Counted from the stretch's first letter, positions 11,883 to 19,894 are shown. The stretch is 62,293 nucleotides of DNA from an uncultured Agathobacter sp. (GCA_945910395.1 CAMDYX010000008.1:1-62293), one strand, 5' to 3'. The notes: generated by a model from the letters alone, not told the origin. Program-made: numbers and translations.

Positions 11883-12401
11883 TTAATTCATTTTCTTAAC
11901 ATCTGCGAAACTTACTTCAACCGGTGTTTCGCGACCGAACAGCTCTACGTTAATAGTAACTGTCTGTTTGTTTTGATTCATTGCGGTAATCACACCTGCG
12001 GTATCTTTCCATACACCGCCGATTACGACGATCATATCGCCTTCTTCAAAATCAACTACAACATTTGCGGACTTGATACCTAATGGTCTCATCTCGGCAT
12101 CTGTCAGGGGAACAGGCTTGCTTCCCGGACCAACAAATCCGGTAACACCTCTGGTATTTCTGACAACGTACCATGTTTCATCATTCATAATCATATGAAT
12201 AAGAACATAGCCCGGAAACATCTTCTTGGAAACCTGTTTGCGAACTCCGTTCTTTAACTCAGTTACGTCTTCCATCGGAACACGCACCTCTAAGATCTGG
12301 TCTTCAAGATGTCTGTTTTCAATTGTCTTATCAATGTTCGCCTTGACTTTGTTTTCATAACCTGAATAGGTATGAACTACATACCAGTTTGCCTCTGCCA
12401 T
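11883..12401 (-). CDS. nusG: Transcription antitermination/pausing factor NusG
   Basis: NusG binds RNA polymerase through its NGN domain (about 1-110, opening [19 protein letters not shown]) and ribosome or Rho partners through the C-terminal KOW domain (about 120-172, [19 protein letters not shown]). I take ATG 12401 (172 residues): its GGAGG is 10 nt upstream, while an in-frame GTG at 12407 would leave only 4 nt. It follows secE by 16 bp, the usual secE-nusG pairing. Confidence 0.97.
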   Translation of the reverse strand: MAEANWYVVHTYSGYENKVKANIDKTIENRHLEDQILEVRVPMEDVTELKNGVRKQVSKKMFPGYVLIHMIMNDETWYVVRNTRGVTGFVGPGSKPVPLTDAEMRPLGIKSANVVVDFEEGDMIVVIGGVWKDTAGVITAMNQNKQTVTINVELFGRETPVEVSFADVKKMN

Positions 12402-12417
12402 AATCACTTTGCCTCCA

Positions 12418-12633
12418 TTAAAAACTCAATCCAACAAGGAAATTCACGCCGTACTGGATGATCCAGTCAAGCATTGCAATAATAAGTCCGACAACAACTG
12501 ATGCGACAACAACAGCAACTGTCTGTCTTACAAGTGATTTCTGATCAGGCCAGATTATCTTATGAAATTCGGCCTTAAGACCGGTAAACCAGCTCACTTT
12601 TTGAGCTTTTTCTTTGTTCTCGGTTTGTCCCAT
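12418..12633 (-). CDS. secE: Preprotein translocase subunit SecE
   Basis: SecE is the small essential membrane subunit of SecYEG. It has 71 residues: a cytosolic amphipathic helix (WFTGLKAEFHKIIWPDQKSL, the conserved hinge with the IxWP signature) and one C-terminal transmembrane segment (about 37-65). It sits between rpmG and nusG, the classical arrangement. Confidence 0.97.
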   Translation of the reverse strand: MGQTENKEKAQKVSWFTGLKAEFHKIIWPDQKSLVRQTVAVVVASVVVGLIIAMLDWIIQYGVNFLVGLSF

Positions 12634-12660
12634 CTTTTCACTCCTTCACTCGAACTTGGA

Positions 12661-12810
12661 CTATTTGGTTTCCTTGTGTACTGTATGAGTCTTGCAGAAT
12701 CTACAGTACTTCTTGGTTTCCATTCTGTCCGGATGAGTTTTCTTGTCCTTTGTCATGTTGTAATTACGACGCTGGCACTCTGTGCAAGCTAATGTAATTC
12801 TTGTACGCAC
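12661..12810 (-). CDS. rpmG: 50S ribosomal protein L33 (zinc-binding type)
   Basis: I translated this short gene by hand: a GTG start at 12810 (reads [18 protein letters not shown]) after an AGGAGGTGG Shine-Dalgarno, ending at TAG 12661, 49 residues. It has the two cysteine pairs of the C+ form (CTEC near 9-12 and CRFC near 36-39) and the conserved [17 protein letters not shown] tail. It is first in the rpmG-secE-nusG-rplK-rplA operon. The zinc-binding form is the housekeeping version; no C-minus paralogue is in the window. Confidence 0.97.
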   Translation of the reverse strand: MRTRITLACTECQRRNYNMTKDKKTHPDRMETKKYCRFCKTHTVHKETK

Positions 12811-12891
12811 AACTTCCACCTCCGTTTAAATTCTTGTTTGCTAGCCCCTTAAAAAAGGGCATAAAAAAAAGACCTATTTCCAAGCCTCAAC

Positions 12892-12920
12892 ACTATATCA
12901 TAATCCTATTTTTTCGTCAA
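12892..12920 (-). promoter_or_regulatory. sigmaA promoter for rpmG-secE-nusG-rplK-rplA
   Basis: TTGACG (12915-12920) and TATAGT (12892-12897) on the minus strand, 17-bp spacer. The leader of about 75 nt contains a short hairpin (GCCCTT/AAGGGGC at about 12844-12860). The gap 12811-13105 otherwise holds only the divergent promoter of the next plus-strand gene. Confidence 0.85.
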
Positions 12921-13004
12921 CCACTTTTTTGAAATTAGTAGTTCGAAAACTATGCTAGCACAAAATCTAGAGTTCTGCAACACTTATTTCCTATTATATA
13001 GTGA

Positions 13005-13033
13005 TTGCATCTTTTTTTTCTGCGTGCTAGAAT
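13005..13033 (+). promoter_or_regulatory. sigmaA promoter for the orphan FliD-like gene
   Basis: TTGCAT (13005-13010) and TAGAAT (13028-13033) with a 17-bp spacer on the plus strand, about 65 nt before the start codon. It is not sigma28-like, so this gene is probably not coupled to late flagellar expression. Confidence 0.7.
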
Positions 13034-13105
13034 ATATATGAGTAAATGGATTTATTATGCCCCGTGCAGTCTGCATATTTCAAGGAAGAAAGGAGGGGTT
13101 CTATA

Positions 13106-14407
13106 ATGGCTAAGATCGATAGTGCCTATGACTACTATGTCTCCGTCTACGGCAACCAGGCCACCTCGCGTTATGATGCTCACAAAAAAAGCGATCTGCG
13201 CAAGGTCTACAATTCCATTGTAAAATCGAATAAGGAATCCCCTCTGTACAAGATCACGAATGCGGATAGTGCCAAGAAATATGCCATCGACATTAAAGAA
13301 AATGCAAAGGCAATTCAAAATGTTGTTGCATCCCTGTCGGATAACTACGGGGAATTCTCGAATTCCTTCCAGAAGAAAGTTGCTGTTTCTTCTGACGAAG
13401 ATGCGGTGGAAGTAGAATATATCGGAGACGGAAAAGAATCAAACAAGACAGACCGCTTTGAAATCCAGGTCAATAAGCTGGCGACCCCACAGGTCAACAC
13501 CGGCAACTATTTGAGGGATAACGCCCTTTCTTTCATCCCGGGCTCCTATTCTTTTGACCTGACCACAAATGCCTCAGCCTATGAATTTCAATTTAATGTA
13601 AATTCCGGCGATACCAACAGCATGGTTCTAACAAAGCTTGCGAATCTGATGAATGGATCCAATCTTGGAATTCAGGCGAAAGTAATCGGTGACGGAACAG
13701 GCTCAAGTGCTTTATCCTTAACTTCAAAGCAGACTGGGCTTTCCCCGGAGGAATCGTATCTTTTCTCCATCGAACCCGGTGCAGATTCTGCATCCATAAA
13801 TGCAATGGACCTTCTCGGAATCCATCACATAACAAAGCAGGCAGAAAACTCGGACTTTCTATTGAACGGAACTCCCCAGAGTTCTCTTTCCAACGCCTTT
13901 ACCATCAACAATGCGTTTGAATTGACTTTGAAAAAGCCAAGCGAAGATGGCAATCCAACCATCATCAGCTTCAAAGCAAACACAGAAGCTATTGCCGACA
14001 ACGTCCAGACGCTTCTGGATGTCTATAATAAAGCATTAAAAACTGCTGCACATTACTCAGAAGAAAGTGTTGGACACGGTCATCGGCTTTTGGCAGAATT
14101 GAGCTCTTCCGTAAAAGAACGAAGCGAATCTCTTGCTGCGATTGGCATAAACACAGAATCCGACGGGACACTCCGTATTGATCGGGAGATATTAGCAGAT
14201 GCCCTGACGCCGGAACGTGCCCCCTCAACCTTCCAGACATTGACGGAATTCAAGGACAGCATAGGAAGCAAGGCCAATGCCGCAGCAATCGATCCAATGA
14301 AATACGTCGACAAGGTCGTGGTTGAATACAAAAATCCGGGGCAAAATTTTGCAGCCCCATATGTATCCTCCATCTATTCCGGAATGATGATGGATAACTA
14401 TATTTAA
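13106..14407 (+). CDS. Orphan FliD-like (flagellar cap) protein
   Basis: The product has 433 residues and is the only plus-strand gene. ATG 13106 is chosen because GGAGGGG lies 7-10 nt upstream; a longer frame to 13046 has no Shine-Dalgarno. From about residue 120 it resembles the D2/D3 head of FliD: RFEIQVNKLATPQ, repeated strand-rich blocks (SYSFDLTTNASAYEF, SALSLTSKQTGLSPEE), then DNVQTLLDVYNKALKTA and LAAIGINTESDGTLRI, both typical of the FliD C-terminal half. It lacks the canonical FliD N-terminus (SGLDTDSIVQALM, seen in fliD here) and the C-terminal polymerisation helix. No signal peptide or membrane segment. It may be a secreted or cytoplasmic flagellar accessory; its function is unknown. 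Confidence 0.7.
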   Translation: MAKIDSAYDYYVSVYGNQATSRYDAHKKSDLRKVYNSIVKSNKESPLYKITNADSAKKYAIDIKENAKAIQNVVASLSDNYGEFSNSFQKKVAVSSDEDAVEVEYIGDGKESNKTDRFEIQVNKLATPQVNTGNYLRDNALSFIPGSYSFDLTTNASAYEFQFNVNSGDTNSMVLTKLANLMNGSNLGIQAKVIGDGTGSSALSLTSKQTGLSPEESYLFSIEPGADSASINAMDLLGIHHITKQAENSDFLLNGTPQSSLSNAFTINNAFELTLKKPSEDGNPTIISFKANTEAIADNVQTLLDVYNKALKTAAHYSEESVGHGHRLLAELSSSVKERSESLAAIGINTESDGTLRIDREILADALTPERAPSTFQTLTEFKDSIGSKANAAAIDPMKYVDKVVVEYKNPGQNFAAPYVSSIYSGMMMDNYI

Positions 14408-14457
14408 AAACCACTTTTTACTATTTATCTTAATAGTAGAAAGTGGTTTTGTTTTTT
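14407..14457. terminator. Bidirectional terminator between convergent genes
   Basis: A stem of about 18 bp (14407-14425 with 14432-14450, arms ACCACTTTTTACTATT / AATAGTAGAAAGTGGT) has T-runs on both sides. It serves the plus-strand FliD-like gene and the convergent minus-strand gene ending at 14460. Confidence 0.85.
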
Positions 14458-14459
14458 GA

Positions 14460-14906
14460 TTACAGGAACGCCTGCAGCGCATCCATAAAATCCTGCTCCG
14501 TTTTAATTAGCTTGTCACAAATACGAACAGTCTTATCATCGGCATCTTTATATTTGTTCTTGTATTCATTTAATGACTTTATGCCCATATTGCACCCATC
14601 AATCAGAATACTGGCCGCCTGATGTGAGTCTCCATTAATCATCATCTTAACCTGAGACTGAATCCAGGAGGCTGCTTTTGCCATAAGATTTGGTTCCGCG
14701 GATTGTTCTCCTGCCGAATTTAAGATCTCATGAATTTCTTCTCCCAATTTGATATGGTCCTCATTGTACTTCATGATTGTCGCTGCTAGGTCCGAATTGT
14801 TTACAAAGCCCATAATCTGTTCCATGCTCTCTGTTCCCATCTTGCAGCCGGAATCACATTCTTTTAATAATGCCAGCGTATCCGGATTTAATAATACTTC
14901 CCCCAT
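14460..14906 (-). CDS. Hypothetical all-helical protein (ferritin-like/DUF2383-like fold suspected)
   Basis: I do not recognise this protein with certainty. It has 148 residues, is soluble and highly helical, with two similar halves: GCKMGTESMEQIMGFVNN...ATIMKYNEDHIKLGEEIHEIL and ASILIDGCNMGIKSLNEY...VRICDKLIKTEQDFMDAL. Each half has a C-M-G-x(1,2)-S motif followed by a long amphipathic helix. This pattern recalls the two-hairpin four-helix bundle of DUF2383-type proteins. It has its own ATG after an AAAAGG Shine-Dalgarno and a shared terminator. No operon partner is obvious. Confidence 0.6.
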   Translation of the reverse strand: MGEVLLNPDTLALLKECDSGCKMGTESMEQIMGFVNNSDLAATIMKYNEDHIKLGEEIHEILNSAGEQSAEPNLMAKAASWIQSQVKMMINGDSHQAASILIDGCNMGIKSLNEYKNKYKDADDKTVRICDKLIKTEQDFMDALQAFL

Positions 14907-14958
14907 ATGCTACCTCTTTTCCTTTTTGAGGTAGTATGTGCAAAATTTAAGAAAATAC

Positions 14959-15312
14959 TCATCCCTTGGCAACATATAAATCATTTAATTTATGAATTTC
15001 ATTTTCAAAATACCAATTCGTCTCTTCAATTCTCTTATCCAGCTTCTTATCAATTTTGTCTACTTTTCTATTTAACTTCTTCATATCAACCTGTAAAGTA
15101 CTTACATCTGTCTTTAGAACTTTTACATCTTCCTTCAGGCCACTTACATCTTCCTTCAGGCTGCTTACATCTTCCTTCAGGCCGCTTACATCTGTTTTTA
15201 AGACTTCTACGTCTGTTTTCAAAACTCCTACATCTGTTTTAAGTTCTGTGATATCAGTCTGCATCACATCTAACTTTCCTAATATTAAATCAAATTTCTC
15301 GTCTTGTTCCAT
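14959..15312 (-). CDS. Heptad-repeat coiled-coil protein
   Basis: A 117-residue protein of unknown function. Residues about 20-75 are near-perfect heptads of the type LKTDV(x)V / LKEDVSG, predicting a long parallel coiled coil. At the DNA level this is a 21-bp tandem repeat (best at 15125-15190). The C-terminus (KLNRKVDKIDKKLDKRIEET) continues the coil and ends in a short non-repetitive tail. Such repeats expand and contract by slippage, so its length is probably variable between strains. No signal peptide or membrane segment. Confidence 0.6.
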   Translation of the reverse strand: MEQDEKFDLILGKLDVMQTDITELKTDVGVLKTDVEVLKTDVSGLKEDVSSLKEDVSGLKEDVKVLKTDVSTLQVDMKKLNRKVDKIDKKLDKRIEETNWYFENEIHKLNDLYVAKG

Positions 15313-15359
15313 AAAAACTCCTTCTCAATATGTCCTATTCAATTTAGTGTTAGTTATGA

Positions 15360-15623
15360 TTATCCCACCAGCTTCACATCCAGCCTCTTACCCAGACATT
15401 CTGCGTACTTTTCTAACACATCAATGGATGTACTATGCTTTTTTCCTTCAATCCTCGCAATATTAGCCCTCTTAATTCCGGTGAAGTCGGCAATTTCCTG
15501 CTGTGTCTTGTTCTGTGCCTTGCGTTCCGCAACAAGCATATCCACAATCTGGCCATGCAAGCCATAATTTGTTTCAATTAATAAATCTCCAAATTCTGTA
15601 TGTATCGCATAATCCATTCTCAT
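15360..15623 (-). CDS. XRE-family DNA-binding protein
   Basis: The product has 87 residues from ATG 15623, chosen because AAGAGG lies 7 nt upstream and the ATG overlaps the stop of the PHP gene as ATGA; a longer frame to 15752 runs inside the PHP gene. The helix-turn-helix covers about residues 30-75 (KTQQEIADFTGIKRANIARI is the HTH core). The N-terminus (DYAIHTEFGDLLIETNYGL) is of the kind found in small antitoxin-like regulators. The 4-bp overlap implies translational coupling with the phosphoesterase. No toxin gene is adjacent. Confidence 0.8.
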   Translation of the reverse strand: MRMDYAIHTEFGDLLIETNYGLHGQIVDMLVAERKAQNKTQQEIADFTGIKRANIARIEGKKHSTSIDVLEKYAECLGKRLDVKLVG

Positions 15624-16435
15624 ATCAAAACCTCTTTTCTTAAGTCTTCCACTTTCATTCCCAGCTTGACATCCGGCTTCACTTTCTCTCCATGAAAATC
15701 TGATCCTGCAGATATCCCCAAGCCGAGCCGTTTCGCAAGTGACAGATAACATCGCTCCTGCGCTTTGCAGTGCTTGCTATAATATACCTCTAATGCATCC
15801 AGTCCGGCCACTTTTAAATCCTTTATCAGACTTTCCTGCCATCTTTTTCCCATCTTAAGGAGCCCCGGATGAGCAAGTACCGCCTTTCCTCCCGCCTGAT
15901 GAATCAAAGAGATTGCTTCCCGAGGAGAAGGCAGAACACGGTCCGTCGCTTTATGAAAAGATGGGGTGTCAATATAGCGGTCAAAGGCCTCCTGTCTGGA
16001 TCTGACGTATCCATGCTTCTGAAGATATTCCGCAAAATGCGGACGTCCCACACTTCCAAATCCCGCAAGCTCTTTTACTTCCTCATAGTCCACCTCAACC
16101 CCTATACTTTTCAGATAGTCCGTAATCACAATGCCACGGTCTGTACGCTCCCTCATCCATTTTCCGGTAGCAGAAAGCAAGACTTCATTCTCCTCATCAA
16201 TCCCCAATCCAAGGATGTGGATTTCTTCACTTTCTCTCGTGCTGATTTCAATTCCGGCAATAAAGTCCTGTCCAATCTCTGTAGCCCTTTGTCTTGCTTC
16301 CCTGATTCCGGCTACCGTATCGTGGTCCGTAAGTGCAATCACTTCCAGATTCAATTGTTTTGCCAACTCCATTAATACAGATGGTGTATACTGACCATCC
16401 GATGCGCTGCTATGCGTGTGCAAATCCAAATACAT
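15620..16435 (-). CDS. PHP-domain phosphoesterase (RNase AM / TrpH-YciV type)
   Basis: This is a 271-residue metal-dependent phosphoesterase. The PHP motifs are present: DLHTHSSASDG (metal ligands HxH) at 4-14, LTDHDTV near 37, the GIEIST glutamate near 60, LAHPGLL near 190 and the C-terminal GSDFHG near 249. The length and the inserted helical segment (residues 90-160, including VGRPHFAEYL) match the YciV/TrpH group, which removes nucleotides from RNA 5' ends or hydrolyses 3',5'-nucleotide bisphosphates. It is transcribed with the overlapping XRE gene from the promoter at 16553-16582. Confidence 0.85.
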   Translation of the reverse strand: MYLDLHTHSSASDGQYTPSVLMELAKQLNLEVIALTDHDTVAGIREARQRATEIGQDFIAGIEISTRESEEIHILGLGIDEENEVLLSATGKWMRERTDRGIVITDYLKSIGVEVDYEEVKELAGFGSVGRPHFAEYLQKHGYVRSRQEAFDRYIDTPSFHKATDRVLPSPREAISLIHQAGGKAVLAHPGLLKMGKRWQESLIKDLKVAGLDALEVYYSKHCKAQERCYLSLAKRLGLGISAGSDFHGEKVKPDVKLGMKVEDLRKEVLI

Positions 16436-16462
16436 ACAAAATTCCTCATAAAAATGCTACTC

Positions 16463-16495
16463 CCATTTTACAAATGTGCGTCTGAATGAATTTGC
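16463..16495. repeat. Dispersed 33-bp repeat, copy 1
   Basis: This segment, ending GTCTGAATGAATTTGC, matches the one at 62109-62141 at 30 of 33 bases and the one at 59381-59415 with small insertions. It lies between the PHP promoter and its start codon, 28 bp from the ATG, so it is in the leader RNA. Confidence 0.75.
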
Positions 16496-16552
16496 ACACA
16501 AAAATAGAAATGGAAAAATACTATTTATCTTGCATCTTTTTTGATACCATCA

Positions 16553-16582
16553 ATTGTATCATATATGAAACCTTTTCGTCAA
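16553..16582 (-). promoter_or_regulatory. Likely sigmaA promoter for PHP-XRE pair
   Basis: TTGACG (16577-16582) and TACAAT (16553-16558) on the minus strand with an 18-bp spacer. A GATAC...GTATC dyad overlaps the -10 region and could be an operator, perhaps for the downstream XRE protein (inference). Confidence 0.6.
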
Positions 16583-16621
16583 CCATTCGAAACTTATTTT
16601 TCCCTAAAGTGTCCATAAAGT

Positions 16622-16653
16622 GAAAACAGGGTTTACCATCCGGCAAACCCTGT
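16622..16653 (-). terminator. Intrinsic terminator after the SDR gene
   Basis: Nine-bp stem (ACAGGGTTT at 16626-16634 with AAACCCTGT at 16645-16653) followed by TTTT on the minus strand, 38 bp after the SDR stop. Confidence 0.8.
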
Positions 16654-16691
16654 CCAATCACATTTATAAACTCTGTTTTTTAACAGCTCTT

Positions 16692-17456
16692 CTATAATGT
16701 ACTTCCGAAATCTGACACAATAATCTGTCCTGTAATTGCCCTTGACTCATCAGAGGCCAGAAACAGTAAAATATTGGCAACATCCTCCGGCATACATGGC
16801 GGAACCTTGAGATCCCCATGTTTTGACATCTGTGTAAACATATCCATGTCCATGTTGGACGCATTCATTCCTGCCACCATCGGTGTCACGATTGTTCCCG
16901 GACAAATCGCATTACAGCGAAGTCCTGTTCCGGCAAAACGCAACGCCGTATGCTTGGTAACACCAATAATTGCTGATTTTGAAGCAACATAAGCGGCGCC
17001 ACCGCATCCAAACACTCCGGCAGCAGATGCCACATTCACAATGGAACCGGCATTTGCCTTCGCCATTTCCGTGCTTGCAGCACGCATGCAATACATGGTT
17101 CCCTTCGTATTGATGTCAAGGATACGATCCATGTCCTCATCCTTCACGCGGTCAATCGGCTTTAGTCCCTCTTCCAGCACACCTGCGCAGTTAATCAGAA
17201 CATCGACTTTTCCAAATGTCTCCACGGTTGTCTGAACCAGACGATCCGCATCCTCGCGCTTTGAAATATCGCAGACTACCGGAAGAACCTCTCCCCCTGC
17301 CTCTCGGATCTTTAGTGCCACATCCTCAAGCTGTGGCTGGCGGCGAGCACTGATTACTACTTTTGCGCCTTCTTTTGCAAACAGAAGCGCGGTAGCTGCA
17401 CCTACACCTGAATTACCACCTGTAACAATTGCAACTTTTCCTTGTAAACGTCCCAT
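16692..17456 (-). CDS. Short-chain dehydrogenase/reductase
   Basis: A 254-residue NAD(P)-dependent SDR. ATG 17456 (MGRLQGKVAIVTGG) is used because GGAGGG lies 7 nt upstream. Motifs: TGGNSGVGAA cofactor loop (13-22), an Arg-rich turn (SARRQPQ) after beta2 suggesting NADP preference, NCAG near 90, the catalytic Ser in VASAAG, and YVASK (Tyr/Lys) near 155. The C-terminal part carries GTIVTPM, typical of classical SDRs. The substrate is not evident. It stands alone between its terminator and an HTH remnant, so context gives no pathway. Confidence 0.9.
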   Translation of the reverse strand: MGRLQGKVAIVTGGNSGVGAATALLFAKEGAKVVISARRQPQLEDVALKIREAGGEVLPVVCDISKREDADRLVQTTVETFGKVDVLINCAGVLEEGLKPIDRVKDEDMDRILDINTKGTMYCMRAASTEMAKANAGSIVNVASAAGVFGCGGAAYVASKSAIIGVTKHTALRFAGTGLRCNAICPGTIVTPMVAGMNASNMDMDMFTQMSKHGDLKVPPCMPEDVANILLFLASDESRAITGQIIVSDFGSTL

Positions 17457-17582
17457 ATAAAAGCCCTCCAAAAACAAACATTATTGTCACCTATATATTA
17501 CCTCATTTTCTAAAAAGAAGCAATAAAAAGGCCAAACTCCTCACAGATTGTTTGTGAAACTATGCCTAACTCTTTGCGCATA

Positions 17583-17768
17583 TTATTCTAACAAATCCTG
17601 TGGTTTACAGTTTAACACATTGCTCAACCGAATCACGTATTCGGCTTGTGCCTTGTTAATATTTTTCTGTCTCTGCTCGTACTGTTGAATTGTCTTTATT
17701 GGTATATCTGTCAACTTCCAAGATACTATACCCCGGTCCATAATCATTATTTGGCTTTCCTTCCCCAA
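17583..17768 (-). pseudogene. Remnant of an XRE-type helix-turn-helix protein
   Basis: The last about 40 residues (TIQQYEQRQKNINKAQAEYV, then IRLSNVLNCKPQDLLE) are the C-terminal three-quarters of a short HTH domain common in Lachnospiraceae. The upstream helices and turn expected before TIQQYE are replaced by unrelated sequence (MGKESQIMIMDRG...). There is no Shine-Dalgarno for the apparent ATG. I read this as a truncated, probably non-functional gene fragment beside an Rpn-type element; a very short functional protein is not excluded. Confidence 0.55.
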
Positions 17769-17856
17769 AGGAGGACACGGTCAACGTCGGCCGCATATGA
17801 AAGCAAAAGCGCCATGTCTCACAGCTCATTGCTTTCGGCATGGCTCAAAAAATCTC

Positions 17857-18747
17857 TTACACCGGCACCTGATAACCCGCCTCTGTCATTTTCTTTACGA
17901 ACTCTTCCACGGGTAATTGAAGTTTTTCTGCTCCTCTTGCCACAGATATATCCCCCTCTGAAACAAGCGTAAAAAATACACGTTTACGTTCTTCTTCACG
18001 TCCCTCTTCTCGCCCTTCTTCCCTTCCCTCTTCGCGACTGTCCCTCGCCTCTAGCTGCAACCTTCTCTCAAATGTAAAATCCAATACTTCCATCCTCAGA
18101 ACCTCCTCTCGTCTCCTTGAAAAAAACTCTGCCAGCACATCCTCCTCGATGCACTCATCCATCGCACGGTTAATGGCATCCTCCAGCGAAGCCGCTTCCA
18201 CGCTGTAGCGCCGCACCTTCTCCACAAATGTCGTGTATCCGCTTATAACCTTACTCTTTTTCTTGATATCCTCATTGTATCCCGGATTAATATTATAAAT
18301 CACACAAGACAGGTCCAGATCATACTCCTCGCACTTGTGCTCGTACAAATCCGACAGCTTCATGACTTCTTTCTCCGGACACTTTGTAAGTCCGTTGTAG
18401 AACACCACAAACTTCGGTGTAGGAATGCACACCTTGTGCCTTCCATACATATTCAAATTTTTTTCTTTAATCATTTCCCACATCAGATCCGAAAAATACA
18501 GCAACTGCCGGAGAGGCATATTCGGATTATAAGTCGACTGATGCTCATACAAATTCAAAAAGCTGTCCAGCAGAAAAGATGCATCGTTTCGCATCGACAG
18601 CAACACCCTTCCGTCCAGCTTCTGGATCGTGATGGCATCCTCATCCACATAGTCTGTTCCGTTCAGCGCATTGTAGGTGTCCAGCGCATACTTTGGTTCC
18701 TCCTCGAGCATCGTAAACACGCTGCTCTTGTACTCTCGCGTATTCAT
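17857..18747 (-). CDS. Rpn-family PD-(D/E)XK nuclease / putative transposase
   Basis: A 296-residue protein of the recombination-promoting nuclease group, frequent and multicopy in Lachnospiraceae. Its start (MNTREYKSSVFTMLEEEPKY) and the LLDSFLNLYEHQSTYNPNMPLR region carry the E-x-Q variant of the nuclease active site. The C-terminal third has a charged EEGREEGREEGREE tract (12-bp tandem repeats), a hallmark of this family and a slippage site. The ATG follows AGGGGG by 7 nt. These genes are mobile-element-associated; no terminal repeats were recognised around it. Confidence 0.8.
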   Translation of the reverse strand: MNTREYKSSVFTMLEEEPKYALDTYNALNGTDYVDEDAITIQKLDGRVLLSMRNDASFLLDSFLNLYEHQSTYNPNMPLRQLLYFSDLMWEMIKEKNLNMYGRHKVCIPTPKFVVFYNGLTKCPEKEVMKLSDLYEHKCEEYDLDLSCVIYNINPGYNEDIKKKSKVISGYTTFVEKVRRYSVEAASLEDAINRAMDECIEEDVLAEFFSRRREEVLRMEVLDFTFERRLQLEARDSREEGREEGREEGREEERKRVFFTLVSEGDISVARGAEKLQLPVEEFVKKMTEAGYQVPV

Positions 18748-19014
18748 AATCGTTCCCCCTGTCTGCAGGGAAAAACGATAAAAGAAGCTCCAAACGCCTT
18801 CCTTGGTACAACACTCCCTGCTTCATCATAAATTGTAAAATGGAATTTAAAAGCAGGAAATTTTTGCCTTTCGGCGATTTGAAATAGAAATAAACTATAT
18901 GAAATGATCTGACAACTCTGCCTCAGGAAAAAGCATAAGCTCTTTCCCGGTTTGTCTGCAAATGTTCTTCTGCTTTGAACTAAACATAGCACAGAAAAAT
19001 GGAATGTGCAAGCG
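18748..19014. other. Gene-free gap upstream of the Rpn-family gene
   Basis: Together with the terminator at 19015-19058 this is a 317-bp gap. Short frames exist on the minus strand but have no Shine-Dalgarno and no recognisable protein. I could not identify a convincing promoter. It may contain decayed sequence from the Rpn element's insertion. Confidence 0.4.
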
Positions 19015-19058
19015 AAAAAAGAGCCATGCCGCGCAGCTTACTACTGACGACATAGCTC
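19015..19058 (-). terminator. Intrinsic terminator after the flagellin-like gene
   Basis: Eleven-bp stem with wobble pairs (GAGCCATGCCG at 19021-19031 with CGACATAGCTC at 19048-19058), followed on the minus strand by six T. Confidence 0.8.
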
Positions 19059-19064
19059 AAAACG

Positions 19065-19829
19065 TTATCCAAACAAATTATTGATGTTTTTTGCTTCCTG
19101 CTCCTGGCGCTTCTTCTGCATCATAAGAGCGTATTCCTGAATCGTCTGCTGCTTTTTCTTCTCAGAAATCGCTTTAGGGAAATCCAAATCCTCCAGCTTA
19201 CTCTTTGCTCCGGTCAAATTATAAGAAGCATTCGCATTGTAATTCAAAGCATAGTCAAATGCATTGCTCTGTGCTCCCATGCTTCCTCTTGCTTGTGTCA
19301 CCTTGTCCAAAGCATCATCTATCGTTTGAAGATTAAAATCCTTCGTGACATCAAAATCTTCAATGCCTAGTGCCTGAAGCGTCGCATTTGCCGTTGTAAA
19401 AGATTTCGAATTGCCATCTGCATCTATCGCAAGATCGAACTGGGTATTGGTTCCATCTAAAAGCTTCTTGGTATTGTAATCCGTCTGACCTGCAATATCG
19501 CTGATACCTTGCTTTAACTGATTAATCTCATCCTGAATCATCTGCTTGTCAGAATCCGAATAGATTCCATTCTTTGCCTGCACTGCCAGTTCTCTCATAC
19601 GTTGCAAATAATCCGTCATCTGTCCAAGCGCACCATCCGAAATATTGAGGGCTTCCTTTGCAGACTTCATGTTGTTCGCACCGGCGTCCAGTCCGCCCAC
19701 TTGTCTGTTTTCATTCTCGATGATAGAAAGCTCAGCTGCACCATCAGCCGCTGAATTAATCTTCTTACCGCTTGCAAAATTGCCATAGCTTGAATAATTT
19801 ATACTGCTTACACCTGAAATTCCGCTCAT
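19065..19829 (-). CDS. Divergent flagellin-like protein lacking standard D0 termini
   Basis: The product has 254 residues from ATG 19829 (MSGISGVSSINYSSYG), with GGAGGGC 6 nt upstream. Residues about 20-115 are clearly flagellin N-terminal D1: SGKKINSAADGAAELSI, LDAGANNMKSAKEALNISDG, MRELAVQAKNGIYSDSD, INQLKQGISDIAGQTDYNTK. The extreme N-terminus lacks the MVVQHNMQAMNA start seen in the true flagellins here. The C-terminus, instead of the hydrophobic ...QGVLSLLQ end, is charged (KKKQQTIQEYALMMQKKRQE). It is therefore unlikely to polymerise like ordinary flagellin. It has its own sigmaA-type promoter and terminator and borders the glycan island. Role unknown. Confidence 0.75.
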   Translation of the reverse strand: MSGISGVSSINYSSYGNFASGKKINSAADGAAELSIIENENRQVGGLDAGANNMKSAKEALNISDGALGQMTDYLQRMRELAVQAKNGIYSDSDKQMIQDEINQLKQGISDIAGQTDYNTKKLLDGTNTQFDLAIDADGNSKSFTTANATLQALGIEDFDVTKDFNLQTIDDALDKVTQARGSMGAQSNAFDYALNYNANASYNLTGAKSKLEDLDFPKAISEKKKQQTIQEYALMMQKKRQEQEAKNINNLFG

Positions 19830-19851
19830 ATAAGTGCCCTCCTTTGAGGTC

Positions 19852-19880
19852 ATTGTAGCATGGGAAAATGGGATTTACAA
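19852..19880 (-). promoter_or_regulatory. sigmaA-type promoter for the flagellin-like gene
   Basis: TTGTAA (19875-19880) and TACAAT (19852-19857) on the minus strand with a 17-bp spacer, giving a very short leader of about 17 nt. No sigma28 motif (CCGATA) is present, unlike fliC1 and fliC2. Confidence 0.65.
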
Positions 19881-19894
19881 GGTATGATTACAAA

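Noticed and set aside
17456-17520. TTGCTT-N17-TAATAT as an SDR-gene promoter
   Set aside because: The -35 match is weak and other alignments are equally good, so I did not list it as a feature.
18744-18992. 82-residue minus-strand frame upstream of the Rpn-type gene
   Set aside because: No Shine-Dalgarno, no recognisable family, and it overlaps the start region of the Rpn-type gene in another frame.
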